DNA of 18,562 nucleotides, taken from JASMHC01 sp042092935. GTDB lineage: Bacteria > Pseudomonadota > Alphaproteobacteria > Rhodobacterales > Rhodobacteraceae. Where the stretch lies: assembly GCA_042092935.1 (NCBI GenBank), contig JBELFK010000052.1, positions 1 through 18,562 of the forward strand. The letters are read 5' to 3'. The position numbers and the translations under genes were made by a program. Positions 1 to 7,754 of this stretch are shown here, piece by piece. The notes under the pieces are model-generated. The model made no database searches and was not told the origin of the DNA. It worked only from the letters and a program-made list of their open reading frames with translations. Within the stretch, counting starts at the first letter, position 1, and each line of letters begins with the position of its first letter.

Positions 1-292
1 ACTGAATTTCCGTCAAAACAAGACTGGCCGCGCCTTTGTCATCGGACGAAATCGCGTCAACAGGAAGACTTGCGAGCAGCAACCGGTCAATCACCGCCCC
101 GTCAAGCAGCATCCAAAGCAGGGTAATGGCCAAAACCGGAATGACGACAGCCAGCCCGGCAAAGAGACCATGATACCCAGGGCTGGAATGCAGAACAGCG
201 CCACCCTTGCGCAAAGAAACGGCCGCTTGCCTGTTCATCAGATAGGCAAAAGCAGTGCCGAGCAGCAATAATACAAATGGCAGTGTTGTCAT
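1..292 (-). CDS. pstC: PstC, phosphate ABC transporter permease (N-terminal part, cut by window edge)
   Basis: Only the first 97 codons are present; the gene runs off the left edge. It starts at ATG 292-290 and begins MTTLPFVLLLLGTAF. PstC is one of two inner-membrane permeases of the high-affinity phosphate importer PstSCAB. Two hydrophobic segments are visible, at about residues 2-17 and 44-64, with the motif LHSSPGYHG between them. From memory, this extended N-terminus before the permease domain is typical of PstC in this family of bacteria. It lies 67 bases downstream of pstS on the same strand, separated by a strong hairpin, so it is very probably co-transcribed with pstS. The permease domain itself is not visible; the identity rests on the N-terminal motif and on position after pstS. 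Confidence 0.8.
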   Translation of the reverse strand, partial: MTTLPFVLLLLGTAFAYLMNRQAAVSLRKGGAVLHSSPGYHGLFAGLAVVIPVLAITLLWMLLDGAVIDRLLLASLPVDAISSDDKGAASLVLTEIQ

Positions 293-315
293 GGTTGGAT
301 CAGACCTGATGAAAA

Positions 316-341
316 GCGCCGGCCCCCTAGGAGACCGGCGC
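316..341 (-). terminator. Intercistronic stem-loop between pstS and pstC
   Basis: GCGCCGGCC (316-324) can pair with GACCGGCGC (333-341), giving nine base pairs with one G-U and an eight-base loop. On the minus strand it is followed by TTTTC. It sits just after the pstS stop and before pstC. It could act as a partial terminator or as a 3' stabiliser, letting pstS be expressed above the permease genes. Confidence 0.6.
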
Positions 342-359
342 CCTTTTTGGGTTGGGGGC

Positions 360-1388
360 TTATTTCATGTCCATTGGGACGGCATCCAGAACGCTGTCTT
401 GCAGGTCGTAGCGTGCGTCCTCGGGCAGAGCGACCAAGCCGCGCTCGGCGAGATAACCGTCTTCCTCAAGTGCATCATCCGACATGTATTCCTCGACAAA
501 TTCTTCGAGGTTGGGAATGACGCCGCGGTGTGCATTCTTGAAGTAGACGTAGAGCGGACGCGAAATCGGATAGGATTTGTCAGCAATCGTGTCTGTCGAA
601 GGGGCCACGCCTGCGATTTCAACACCTTTCAGCGCATCAAGATTTTCAAACAGGAATGAGTAGCCAAAGATACCCATCGCATTCTCATCGGCATTCAGAC
701 GCTGAACGATCAGGTTGTCGTTTTCACCAGCTTCAACAAACGGGCCGTCCTGACGCATCCGTGAACAATTATCGTTGACCCAATCCTTGTCGAACCCGCC
801 CTCTTGCACAAAATCCAGCTCTTTGCAGCCCTCGTGCATCGCCAACTCAACAAAAGCGTCACGTGTGCCCGAAGTCGGCGGAGGCCCATAGGCCAAAATC
901 TCAATTTCGGGAAGATCGGCGTTTACATCTGCCCATGTCTTATATGGATTATCGACCCATTCTCCGTTGACGGGCACTTGTGCTGCCAAGGCAAGGTAGA
1001 TGTCTTCAAGCGACAAATTCCAGTCAACGTCGCTTGCACGTGAAACGGCCATGGACAGGCCGTCAAAACCGATCAAGGCTTCGCTAATGTCGGTGACGCC
1101 GTTGGACTGGCAAAGCTCATATTCCGAGGATTTCATCGCGCGTGACGCGCCGGTCACGTCGGGAAAGCCTTCGCCAATGCCACCGCAAAAGATTTTCATT
1201 CCACCGCCGGTTCCCGTGGATTCAACGATCGGCGAAGGCGCGCCGGTCAGGTTAACAAAGTTCTCGGCAACCGCTTGTGTATAGGGAAATACGGTCGACG
1301 ATCCCACGATCCGAATTTCTTCGCGCGCCATCGCAGGCGCGGCGATCAGAAGACCGGATAGCGTTAGGACAAGGGTTTTGATCTGCAT
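360..1388 (-). CDS. pstS: PstS, periplasmic phosphate-binding protein
   Basis: This 342-residue protein is the periplasmic receptor of the high-affinity phosphate ABC importer. Residues 1-21 form a signal peptide ending APAMA, with cleavage likely before REEIR. Phosphate-binding family motifs are visible: GSSTVFP (29-35), STGTGGG (57-63) and TSGTRDAF (172-179). Length and motifs fit the PstS-like family found in marine alphaproteobacteria. A GGAG ribosome site lies a few bases before the ATG at 1388. The gene is followed by a hairpin and pstC, and is divergent from phoR with a candidate Pho box between them. Expression on phosphate limitation by PhoB is therefore expected (inference). Confidence 0.93.
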   Translation of the reverse strand: MQIKTLVLTLSGLLIAAPAMAREEIRIVGSSTVFPYTQAVAENFVNLTGAPSPIVESTGTGGGMKIFCGGIGEGFPDVTGASRAMKSSEYELCQSNGVTDISEALIGFDGLSMAVSRASDVDWNLSLEDIYLALAAQVPVNGEWVDNPYKTWADVNADLPEIEILAYGPPPTSGTRDAFVELAMHEGCKELDFVQEGGFDKDWVNDNCSRMRQDGPFVEAGENDNLIVQRLNADENAMGIFGYSFLFENLDALKGVEIAGVAPSTDTIADKSYPISRPLYVYFKNAHRGVIPNLEEFVEEYMSDDALEEDGYLAERGLVALPEDARYDLQDSVLDAVPMDMK

Positions 1389-1447
1389 GTCAGCTCCATT
1401 TCGAAATCATCCGCCCCTCGGCGGTGGTCAACCAGTAGCGGGCCTTC

Positions 1448-1487
1448 ATGACGCTTATGCAAAAGTTCTGTAACAGTTTTGTTACGA
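1448..1487. promoter_or_regulatory. Candidate Pho box(es) between pstS and phoR
   Basis: On the plus strand CTGTAAC-AGTT-TTGTTAC (1468-1485) has the seven-base unit, four-base spacer design of PhoB sites (consensus CTGTCAT-N4-CTGTCAT). On the minus strand, towards pstS, an 11-base period is also visible: TCGTAAC (1487-1481), CTGTTAC (1476-1470), CTTTTGC (1465-1459) and GCGTCAT (1454-1448). The central units are near-palindromic, so the site can be read in either direction. Known PhoB sites replace the -35 element; no convincing -35 hexamer is seen here. Confidence 0.6.
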
Positions 1488-1562
1488 CGCTGATTTTTTT
1501 CGACCTCTCTGTAAAACGGCGAAACTATGAGATAGATAGCCGCAAGATTTGGAGCCGTGATC

Positions 1563-2558
1563 GTGAATTCTGACGCCATCGAAGCCATACCCGTGCCCGC
1601 CTTCGTCATTTCGCAGGATGATCGTCTGGTCACCGCAAATACGGCTTGCCAAAGCCTATTCCCACGTCTGCAAGTCGGTCGAAGTTACCTGACTGTTCTA
1701 AGGCACCCCAATCTGGTCGCATTGGTCAGCGCACTACGACTCGGGCGTTCAGTGGAACCGATAGAAGTGTCGATCAAAGGGCGGTCCGAGGCAGCATACC
1801 GCGTGTCCGGTGCGATGCTCGGCGTGGAGGGAATTCTGATATGCCTGCAAGACGCGAATGAAACGGCTTTGGCGATTCAGATGCGTCAAAATTTTGTGGC
1901 AGACCTTGGCCACGAGTTGAAAACGCCTTTGACCGCGATTTCCGGCATTCTTGAAACCTGTCAGGGCGACGCCGACGCGATTGCCCATTTTCTTCCGGTC
2001 ATGTCCAGCGAAGTCGAGCGGATGAAGCGCTTGGTGGCCGATCTGCTGACGCTTTCGCGCATTGAAAGCAACGCAAGGCGCCGCGCAGACCGCGACGTTG
2101 TCTTGCAGGACGTGGCCGCCTCTGCCTGTACGCCATTGGCTGTTCTATCCAAAACAACGGGTGTTCGCATCGAGATCGCACTGCCTGACGCGCAAGTTCG
2201 GTTTCAGGGGGACGCCGACGAAATTATCCGCGCGATCAGCAACCTTGTTGAAAACGGGTTGCGCTACGGCAACCCAAATGGGTTCGTAAGGGTTTCGGGC
2301 AGGGTCAATTCTAGTGCATCCGCCGTTGTGATCGAAGTGAGCGATGACGGTCCGGGTGTCGAAATTTACCACATCCCTCGATTGACGGAACGGTTTTATC
2401 GGGTCGATACCCACAGATCGCGGGATTCAGGTGGCAGCGGGCTTGGATTGGCGATTGTAAAGCACATCGTCAATCACCACAGGGGCCGCATGTCGTTTGA
2501 CAGCGTCCCAAACCAGGGATCAACCGTGACGTTGGAGTTTCCGGTCGTTCAGGTTTGA
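1563..2558 (+). CDS. phoR: PhoR-like phosphate regulon sensor histidine kinase (no membrane segment)
   Basis: Two-component histidine kinase predicted to phosphorylate PhoB in response to phosphate supply. A PAS-like sensor region occupies about residues 5-100. The kinase core shows the H box FVADLGHELKTPLT (catalytic His about residue 117), the N box NLVENGLRYG, the G1 box DDGPGV, the F box TERFYRVD and the G2 box GGSGLGLAIV. GGAG at 1551-1554 is eight bases from GTG 1563 but only two from GTG 1557, so 1563 is preferred; both are in frame. At about 331 residues it has no hydrophobic span long enough for a membrane helix, unlike E. coli PhoR. It is divergent from pstSC, with the candidate Pho box between. 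The kinase call is certain; the name phoR is from context and resemblance. Confidence 0.88.
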   Translation: MNSDAIEAIPVPAFVISQDDRLVTANTACQSLFPRLQVGRSYLTVLRHPNLVALVSALRLGRSVEPIEVSIKGRSEAAYRVSGAMLGVEGILICLQDANETALAIQMRQNFVADLGHELKTPLTAISGILETCQGDADAIAHFLPVMSSEVERMKRLVADLLTLSRIESNARRRADRDVVLQDVAASACTPLAVLSKTTGVRIEIALPDAQVRFQGDADEIIRAISNLVENGLRYGNPNGFVRVSGRVNSSASAVVIEVSDDGPGVEIYHIPRLTERFYRVDTHRSRDSGGSGLGLAIVKHIVNHHRGRMSFDSVPNQGSTVTLEFPVVQV

Positions 2559-2643
2559 AGTCGGTCGGTCTTTCGTATGAGCATCGCCAAAACTGCTGCC
2601 CAATTATGGCTAAGGCTCGCCGATGGCCAAGTGTCCGTTTTGT

Positions 2644-3456
2644 TTAGCCAACAACGTCGCTGACCAGACGAACAACAACCACGATCAGAAAGATCCCAAA
2701 GGCCAGCTCTAGCTTTCTCGCCGAGATGCTATGCGCGATCCGCGCGCCCAGAGGGGCCGAGGCCATCGAGAACGGGATGACCAGTGCTGCGCCCAGAAGA
2801 TGCACGTAGCCAAGTGAATATGACGGCAGGTTCTCAAGCCCCCACCCCGCATAGACATATCCAAGCGTTGCTGGAACCGCGATCAACAGACCGAGACCCG
2901 ACGAAGTAGCAACCGCCTGATGAATTGGTTGTCCAAAGCTGGTCATGAACAGATTGTTCAGATTGCCTCCGCCGATACCCATAAAGGTGGAAAGAACCCC
3001 GATCCCAAAACCGACACCATTGGTGACCGGATTGGACGGCAGTGCTGGCGCGATCTGCCAGCTATCGCGGTTGAAGAGCATTTTGATCGCAATCACCGTT
3101 GCGACCACGGCAAATACAATGCGCAGAACGTCTCCGGACACATAGCCAACGACAAGCGATGCAACAACAACCCCCAAGGGCACCCAAATCATCCATCGCT
3201 TCAGCAATTCCTGATTGCCTGCACCCTTGCTTAGATGTGCGCGATAAGAACGAACGGCGGTTGGAATGATGATCGCAAGCGATGTTCCGACGGCCATATG
3301 AGCGACCAGTTCAGGTGCTACACCCAAAAAGGGAAACACGGTTATCAGCACCGGCACCAGAATGGCCCCGCCGCCGATGCCAAACAATCCCGCCAACAAT
3401 CCGGCAATCAGGCCCGCGGCCGCAAGGCCCGAAGCGATGAATAGAAGTTCGGTCAT
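2644..3456 (-). CDS. TSUP (TauE/SafE) family membrane transporter
   Basis: A 270-residue, very hydrophobic protein with about eight predicted membrane helices in two similar halves. Each half carries the family signature: AGLFGIGGG (22-30) and a second FMGIGGGN in the centre. TSUP proteins move sulfite, sulfoacetate, taurine-related or other small organic anions. Direction and substrate cannot be read from sequence. An in-frame start 23 codons upstream (3525) is possible. ATG 3456 is preferred because AGG lies five bases before it and the protein then starts directly with the first helix. It is the last gene of the leftward ABC cluster, 89 bases after permease B with a strong hairpin between. 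This suggests either a co-transcribed exporter/importer partner or a separately controlled gene. Confidence 0.85.
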   Translation of the reverse strand: MTELLFIASGLAAAGLIAGLLAGLFGIGGGAILVPVLITVFPFLGVAPELVAHMAVGTSLAIIIPTAVRSYRAHLSKGAGNQELLKRWMIWVPLGVVVASLVVGYVSGDVLRIVFAVVATVIAIKMLFNRDSWQIAPALPSNPVTNGVGFGIGVLSTFMGIGGGNLNNLFMTSFGQPIHQAVATSSGLGLLIAVPATLGYVYAGWGLENLPSYSLGYVHLLGAALVIPFSMASAPLGARIAHSISARKLELAFGIFLIVVVVRLVSDVVG

Positions 3457-3500
3457 GTCACCTGTGTCCAGACTTGTGGGTACGACGAGTAAAGTTTTAC

Positions 3501-3536
3501 AGGTCCGGAGGCGACTCAGATGCAACCTCCGGACCT
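3501..3536 (-). terminator. Strong stem-loop between permease B and the TSUP gene
   Basis: AGGTCCGGAGG (3501-3511) and CCTCCGGACCT (3526-3536) form a perfect 11-bp stem with a 14-base loop. On the minus strand it comes right after the permease stop and is followed by the small inverted repeat GTAAA-AC-TTTAC rather than a clean T-run. It may therefore be an attenuator or mRNA-stability element rather than a full terminator. Confidence 0.6.
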
Positions 3537-3545
3537 TGGGTATTC

Positions 3546-4298
3546 TTAGCGTTTCGCTGCGTAATAGGCCACGCGTCGTTCAAGATACGCCAGAATTTCC
3601 GCAATCGTGAAAGCCATCGCGAACAAGACCAACAAGACCGCCCAGAAATGGGACATCAGGAAGTTCGACGAATAAAGCTCGAACAATGCGCCGAACCCGA
3701 CGATCGAAATAAGCAGCTGGCCGATAATCACGCCTTTGACTGCCCGAATGATCCCGATCCGCACCCCGCCAAGAATTTCCGGCAAGGCGGCCCAAAAGTA
3801 TATCTTGAGAAAGGCATCCAGCGGCGAGGCCCCGAAGGAATGCGCCATCTCGACTAGTGATCGGTTGATCTGTTTAACGCCGGTGCGCGAATTTAGGATG
3901 ATTATCCAAATTGCAAAGAGCGTCGTCGTGATAATGATCGACTTCATCCCAAAACCGAACAACACCATCAGGACCGGCACAAGCGCCGTCAAAGGCGCGC
4001 TGAGAAACACGTTGACCCAAGGCAAAAGCATTTCGTCCAGCAGTCGGCTGCGTCCCATCAGGATTCCGACAGGGATTCCGATGGTCACCGCAGAAAAAAC
4101 CCCAACAACAAAAGCATAGCCGGTTTCCGAAAGCGCTTTGACGAAGGCTGGCGTGCCGATGATTTCAAACAAGGTCGCAAGAACGTCTGAAAGGGGCGGA
4201 ACGAAGAACGTCAATTCCATCCAACCGACAAGTTCCCACAATAATCCCCAGAGTATCAGCGAAGACAATCCGGGAAGCTGGTATCCGAAGACTTTCAT
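3546..4298 (-). CDS. ABC transporter permease (TauC/SsuC-like), permease B
   Basis: A 250-residue inner-membrane permease of the nitrate/sulfonate/taurine-type ABC family (BPD_transp_1 fold). About six hydrophobic segments are visible. The cytoplasmic EAA loop that docks on the ATPase is seen at EMAHSFGASPLDAFLKIYFW, followed by LPEILGGVRIG. The start ATG at 4298 lies three bases after the ATPase stop, so translation is probably coupled. It differs clearly from permease A of the same cluster, so the membrane part is likely a heterodimer instead of the usual homodimer in this family. The substrate is not deducible. Confidence 0.9.
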   Translation of the reverse strand: MKVFGYQLPGLSSLILWGLLWELVGWMELTFFVPPLSDVLATLFEIIGTPAFVKALSETGYAFVVGVFSAVTIGIPVGILMGRSRLLDEMLLPWVNVFLSAPLTALVPVLMVLFGFGMKSIIITTTLFAIWIIILNSRTGVKQINRSLVEMAHSFGASPLDAFLKIYFWAALPEILGGVRIGIIRAVKGVIIGQLLISIVGFGALFELYSSNFLMSHFWAVLLVLFAMAFTIAEILAYLERRVAYYAAKR

Positions 4299-4301
4299 GA
4301 T

Positions 4302-5102
4302 CTACTCCACATAGCCGCGCAGGGACGCCCAGATATTGTCGACAATATCGAGGTACTCAGGGTCACGGCGAATCTTGTCGACCTCTTTGTGGCGGAATCC
4401 TGATGGGCGAATGATCTCGGACACGCGGCTGGGGCGCGGCAACAGGATCGCGATCTGATCCGAGACATAGACAGCCTCTTCGATTGAGTGTGTGACGAAG
4501 ATGAACGTCTTGTTTTCGTTTTGAACCAACGACAAAAGGTCTTCTTGGAACTTCCGACGGGTTTGTTCATCAACGGCTGAAAACGGCTCGTCCATCAGAA
4601 GAACCTGCGCGTCGACAGACAGCGCACGGGCCAGCCCGACACGTTGGCGCATACCACCGGACAGCTCATGTGGATAGGCGTGCTCAAATCCTGCAAGGCC
4701 AACATCCTTGATGTATTTTTCGGCCTTCGCTTCACGCTCGGACTTTGCCACACCGCGAAGTTCAAGCCCGAATGCAACATTGCGAAGCACGGTCGCCCAA
4801 GGCAGCAGCGCGAAATCCTGAAACACGAAGGCGCGGTTCGGGCCGGGGCCGGTCACTGGCTTGCCGTTCACCTCGACTTCGCCTGACGTCGGCTCAAGCA
4901 AGCCGGCGATAATTTTCAACAACGTCGTTTTCCCGCAGCCCGAAGGCCCAAGAAGCGAGGTCAGTTGCCCGCGTGGGAAATCGAGCGACAGGTTTTTAAG
5001 CGCCTCAACCTCTCCGTAGTTTTTGGAAATATTGCGGGTCGAGACGGCAATCTCAACTTCGCTCGCATCGGTCCGTGTTGGGACTTCCTTAATCTGAGAC
5101 AT
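4302..5102 (-). CDS. ABC transporter ATP-binding protein (TauB/SsuB/NrtD-like)
   Basis: A 266-residue ATPase that powers the importer. All catalytic motifs are present: Walker A GPSGCGKTT (52-60), Q-loop Q95 in VFQDFALLPW, signature LSGGMRQR (147-154), Walker B LLMDEP (168-173), D-loop, and switch H205 in VTHSIEEA. The VTHSIEEA and SLLGPSGCGKTT patterns are typical of the nitrate/sulfonate/taurine group. ATG 5102 overlaps the permease A stop by 14 bases and is preferred over an in-frame TTG at 5147, which would give 15 extra residues lying inside permease A. The C-terminal tail of about 40 residues after the switch region is usual for the family. Confidence 0.93.
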   Translation of the reverse strand: MSQIKEVPTRTDASEVEIAVSTRNISKNYGEVEALKNLSLDFPRGQLTSLLGPSGCGKTTLLKIIAGLLEPTSGEVEVNGKPVTGPGPNRAFVFQDFALLPWATVLRNVAFGLELRGVAKSEREAKAEKYIKDVGLAGFEHAYPHELSGGMRQRVGLARALSVDAQVLLMDEPFSAVDEQTRRKFQEDLLSLVQNENKTFIFVTHSIEEAVYVSDQIAILLPRPSRVSEIIRPSGFRHKEVDKIRRDPEYLDIVDNIWASLRGYVE

Positions 5103-5850
5103 AGCCACGGTCGTGTCCTTTGAAGAGTGATTTTTCTGTGCGTTCAAGAAGGTTCAGGAACAGAACCGCCAGAACAATGATTGAGAAGATTGCTGCATAC
5201 ATGCTGGGATAGTCAGCGATTGAACGGCTGAACGTGATAATGTCGCCAACACCGGTCGGTGTAATTTTCAACTCGGCAAGGATCGCTCCGATGAAGCCTG
5301 CGGACACGCCGAGACGCAAACCCGAAAAGATAAGCGGCGAGGCGGCGGGAATGATGATTTTGACCAACATATCCACGCGTGTACCCATGAAGGATTTACA
5401 CATCTCCTTCATCGATTCAGGCGTATGTCGCACGGCACCAGCGGTGTTCAGCACGATAACGGGCATCGCCATGATGCAGACAACGAAGACTTTCGACGTC
5501 AGGCCAATTCCGTAGGCCATGACCAAAAGCGGGATCAAAGCCGCAAGTGGTGCAGACTGCATCACGATGAAGATCGGTGATACCAGCCAGTCAAAAAATT
5601 TGCTGAGGCCGATCCAAATTCCCAGTCCGATTCCAAGAACCGTCGAGATCGCGACGCCGACAACAAGTGGCTTCAAGGTTTCAGCGTAGGCAATCCATAG
5701 TCGGCCATCCAAGGCCAGCTCGCCGAGCGCGAACATGGATTCCAGAAACGTCGGAAAGGCATAACTAACCGGGATGCGGCCAGCGATTTCCCATGCGCCA
5801 AAGATGATAACGGCGGATAGGAATTTAAGAAAAAGCGAGCGGTTCGCCAT
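5089..5850 (-). CDS. ABC transporter permease (TauC/SsuC-like), permease A
   Basis: A 253-residue inner-membrane permease with about six hydrophobic segments. It has a diverged EAA loop, EMCKSFMGTRVDMLVKIIIP, followed by ASPLIFSGLRLG. It belongs to the nitrate/sulfonate/taurine-type importers. It lies 70 bases after the binding-protein gene, with a hairpin in the gap, and overlaps the ATPase gene by 14 bases. The cluster order is therefore binding protein, permease A, ATPase, permease B. The permease-loop sequence is distinct from permease B, so the two are not a recent duplication. Confidence 0.9.
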   Translation of the reverse strand: MANRSLFLKFLSAVIIFGAWEIAGRIPVSYAFPTFLESMFALGELALDGRLWIAYAETLKPLVVGVAISTVLGIGLGIWIGLSKFFDWLVSPIFIVMQSAPLAALIPLLVMAYGIGLTSKVFVVCIMAMPVIVLNTAGAVRHTPESMKEMCKSFMGTRVDMLVKIIIPAASPLIFSGLRLGVSAGFIGAILAELKITPTGVGDIITFSRSIADYPSMYAAIFSIIVLAVLFLNLLERTEKSLFKGHDRGYVSD

Positions 5851-5881
5851 GAGGGCTGTTCCGTATTTTGAGGAGTAAGGA

Positions 5882-5912
5882 TGGCGACCGAACCATCACG
5901 ATACGGTCGCCA
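5882..5912 (-). terminator. Intercistronic stem-loop after the binding-protein gene
   Basis: TGGCGACCG (5882-5890) pairs perfectly with CGGTCGCCA (5904-5912), with a 13-base loop. It lies eight bases after the binding-protein stop and before permease A. There is no T-run on the minus strand, so this is more likely an mRNA 3'-end stabiliser, common after binding-protein genes, than a full terminator. Confidence 0.55.
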
Positions 5913-5920
5913 ATGATGTC

Positions 5921-6898
5921 TTATTGCATCGCTGCGTCGAGCGGCGCGAGATACCAGAAGTCTTCGATGTTCAGATCAGCGGCATCGCCTTCAAGCTGAC
6001 CCGCTGCCGAGTACCATTCGATGTCGGCGTTTGCAGCTGTTCTGCCGCCGCCATTGACCGAGTAGAGACCTGCTGCGACCGCGTCGGTGTAAAAGCCGTC
6101 GAGTTCATCGAGGATTTCGTCAGGTAGCTGGCCAATTGGTCCATCTGGATTGGTTTCGCGACGAATGACTGTTGGGTCATCGTGCATGTCGCGATAGGTG
6201 CTCAGAAGCGCGTTTACGAAGATGTTCACATCCTCTTCGTTGTCCTGAATCCAATCAAGGTTGGCAAACAGCGCCTCGTCCGAGGCTTCAACGTCGAACA
6301 TTTCCAGCACGTTGAAATTATCCGCCGCTGGGCCGCGCATCAACTTGTTGGTGTTGGACAAGTCGATAATCGTTGCGTCTGCTTGACCACCCAAAAGCGC
6401 GGCGACGCGATTAGACGATCCGGGAACGTAAGAACGGTCGCCAAACTCGATGCCCAAGCGGTCTTCGATCACGTTTGCAATCGAGTCTGTGCCGCCCCCG
6501 CGTGAGTGCAGAAGGATCGGTTCGCCGTTCAGATCCTGAAGCGTGCTATAGGCCTTGGTTGTCACTGGGAAGAACTTCAGCTTGGACAGCTGGAAGATTA
6601 TCCGGATGGGTGCCTTGGAACGCTGCATGGCCGCATAAGGCGTGCCAAAACCAATGTCCATTTGACCGCTAAGAACAGCCTGAATTGCCAATTCTTCGTC
6701 CGAGAATGCAGTCCACTCATAGTCAAGACCATTCGCCTTGGCCCGGTCAAGGGCAACGAAGAACGCTGCAAGTTCGTCCGACGGGGTTTCCGCCAACGCA
6801 ATCTTGATCGTTTGCGCCTGTACTGCGGACGCAAAAAGCGATCCACCCACGACGGCAGCGGCAACGAATGCCGACGTTTTCTTCAGTAGTTTATGCAT
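5921..6898 (-). CDS. ABC transporter periplasmic substrate-binding protein (NMT1/TauA-like)
   Basis: A 325-residue periplasmic receptor of the nitrate/sulfonate/taurine/NMT1 superfamily. ATG 6898 is chosen because a strong GGGAGGAG site lies four bases before it, and the protein then starts with a signal peptide (MHKLLKKTSAFVAA to AVQA, cleavage about residue 28). An in-frame start 58 codons upstream would run into the regulator gene and lose the signal peptide. Mature motifs include IKIALAETPSDELAAFFVAL near the N-terminus and GGGTDSIANVIEDRLGIEF in the middle, the ligand-cleft region of this fold. It is the first transporter gene after the regulator. The ligand cannot be assigned: possible classes are sulfonates, aromatic acids or pyrimidine-like compounds. 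Confidence 0.88.
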   Translation of the reverse strand: MHKLLKKTSAFVAAAVVGGSLFASAVQAQTIKIALAETPSDELAAFFVALDRAKANGLDYEWTAFSDEELAIQAVLSGQMDIGFGTPYAAMQRSKAPIRIIFQLSKLKFFPVTTKAYSTLQDLNGEPILLHSRGGGTDSIANVIEDRLGIEFGDRSYVPGSSNRVAALLGGQADATIIDLSNTNKLMRGPAADNFNVLEMFDVEASDEALFANLDWIQDNEEDVNIFVNALLSTYRDMHDDPTVIRRETNPDGPIGQLPDEILDELDGFYTDAVAAGLYSVNGGGRTAANADIEWYSAAGQLEGDAADLNIEDFWYLAPLDAAMQ

Positions 6899-6977
6899 TT
6901 TTCTCCTCCCTGAGAATTGTGCGATTAGTGGTTCAAAAGACGGTTGCGCCTTTCGAGCCGAGGTATGCCTGGGTGCG

Positions 6978-7673
6978 TCAGATCTCCCCAAACAAGCGTG
7001 CGGATACCGAGCCGATGTGACTGCGCATTGCCGCGTGGGCCTTTGCGGAGTCATGCGCCTCGATGGCTGCAAGGATATTTCTGTGTTCAGTAAAACTGGT
7101 GTGGGTTCTGGCAGGGCGCGAGGATTCCCGCACCACGCTGCGCCACGCTATATGTCGCTGGGCGAGGCTAAGCTGATCGTAAAGCTCGGCTAGCAGCAGA
7201 TTGTCCGAAGCGCGGGCTATAGCGTGATGAAAGTCATCGTCAAAGGATTCATAAGTCGGCCAGTCTTCGGCATTTTCAGCACCATCAAGGGCGATACGAA
7301 TGCTTTCGATCGTGTCCGCTGATGCATTAATGGCCGCTTCGCGGGCAATCGCAGGTTCAATGGCAAGACGTGCACGCATCAATTTCACCGGCGTCATGCG
7401 ACGGCCAATATCCAGGATCGTTCGGTTTATTTCCTTTTTGTCTTCGGCGCGCTTTGCAGACAAAAACGTGCCCTTGCCAACATGGCGCCAAATAACCCCG
7501 TCTTGCTCAAGCGCGTCCAGGGCCCGTCGCAGCGTGTTGCGCGTCATACCGAGAGAGTTAATCAGTTCTCTTTCAGCAGGCAGGCGGTCGCCAGGCGCAT
7601 AGTTACCGGCCTCGATATAGGCCTTCAAACTATCCACGTGCAGTTGGCGATCTTGTTTCATTGGTCGATCCAT
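6978..7673 (-). CDS. GntR-family transcriptional regulator, FadR/FCD subfamily
   Basis: A 231-residue DNA-binding regulator. The N-terminal winged helix-turn-helix is seen at LKAYIEAGNYAPGDRLPAER, then GMTRNTLRRALDALEQDGVI and GKGTFLS. The C-terminal helical FCD ligand domain includes RARLAIEPAIAREAA, the metal-site segment FDDDFHHAIARAS and EHRNILAAIEAHD with a later His in RSHIG. ATG 7673 is preferred (AGAGG upstream); a TTG at 7703 lies within the operator palindrome. FCD regulators usually bind an organic acid intermediate and repress the neighbouring catabolic operon. It sits between the leftward transporter genes and the divergent hydrolase, so it probably controls both and itself. Confidence 0.9.
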   Translation of the reverse strand: MDRPMKQDRQLHVDSLKAYIEAGNYAPGDRLPAERELINSLGMTRNTLRRALDALEQDGVIWRHVGKGTFLSAKRAEDKKEINRTILDIGRRMTPVKLMRARLAIEPAIAREAAINASADTIESIRIALDGAENAEDWPTYESFDDDFHHAIARASDNLLLAELYDQLSLAQRHIAWRSVVRESSRPARTHTSFTEHRNILAAIEAHDSAKAHAAMRSHIGSVSARLFGEI

Positions 7674-7689
7674 TCTCAAAATACCTCTA

Positions 7690-7714
7690 AATTGGTCACC
7701 CAATTAAGCTGTAT
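7690..7714 (-). promoter_or_regulatory. Candidate regulator promoter with operator palindrome
   Basis: AATTGG-TCAC-CCAATT (7690-7705) is a perfect inverted repeat containing GGTCACC, which resembles the T-GT-N-AC-A layout of FadR-type operators. On the minus strand TTGATC and TACAGC, 17 bases apart, could be the -35 and -10 elements. The palindrome would then cover the transcription start just before the GntR gene, as expected for self-repression. Motif match only. Confidence 0.5.
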
Positions 7715-7754
7715 TGGTCCGAGTATTGCAGATCAATAGCGATTCGCAACTAAA

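Noticed and set aside
255..659. 134-residue open frame on the plus strand
   Set aside because: It is antisense to pstS and the pstC start, and the sense genes have clear motifs.
2559..2643. Terminator between convergent phoR and TSUP genes
   Set aside because: Only short imperfect inverted repeats (around GGCTCGCCGATGGCC) are present, without a T-run; not strong enough to call.
6899..7072. 58-codon N-terminal extension of the binding protein
   Set aside because: It would overlap the regulator gene on the same strand and hide the signal peptide, whereas ATG 6898 has a strong ribosome site and starts the signal peptide.
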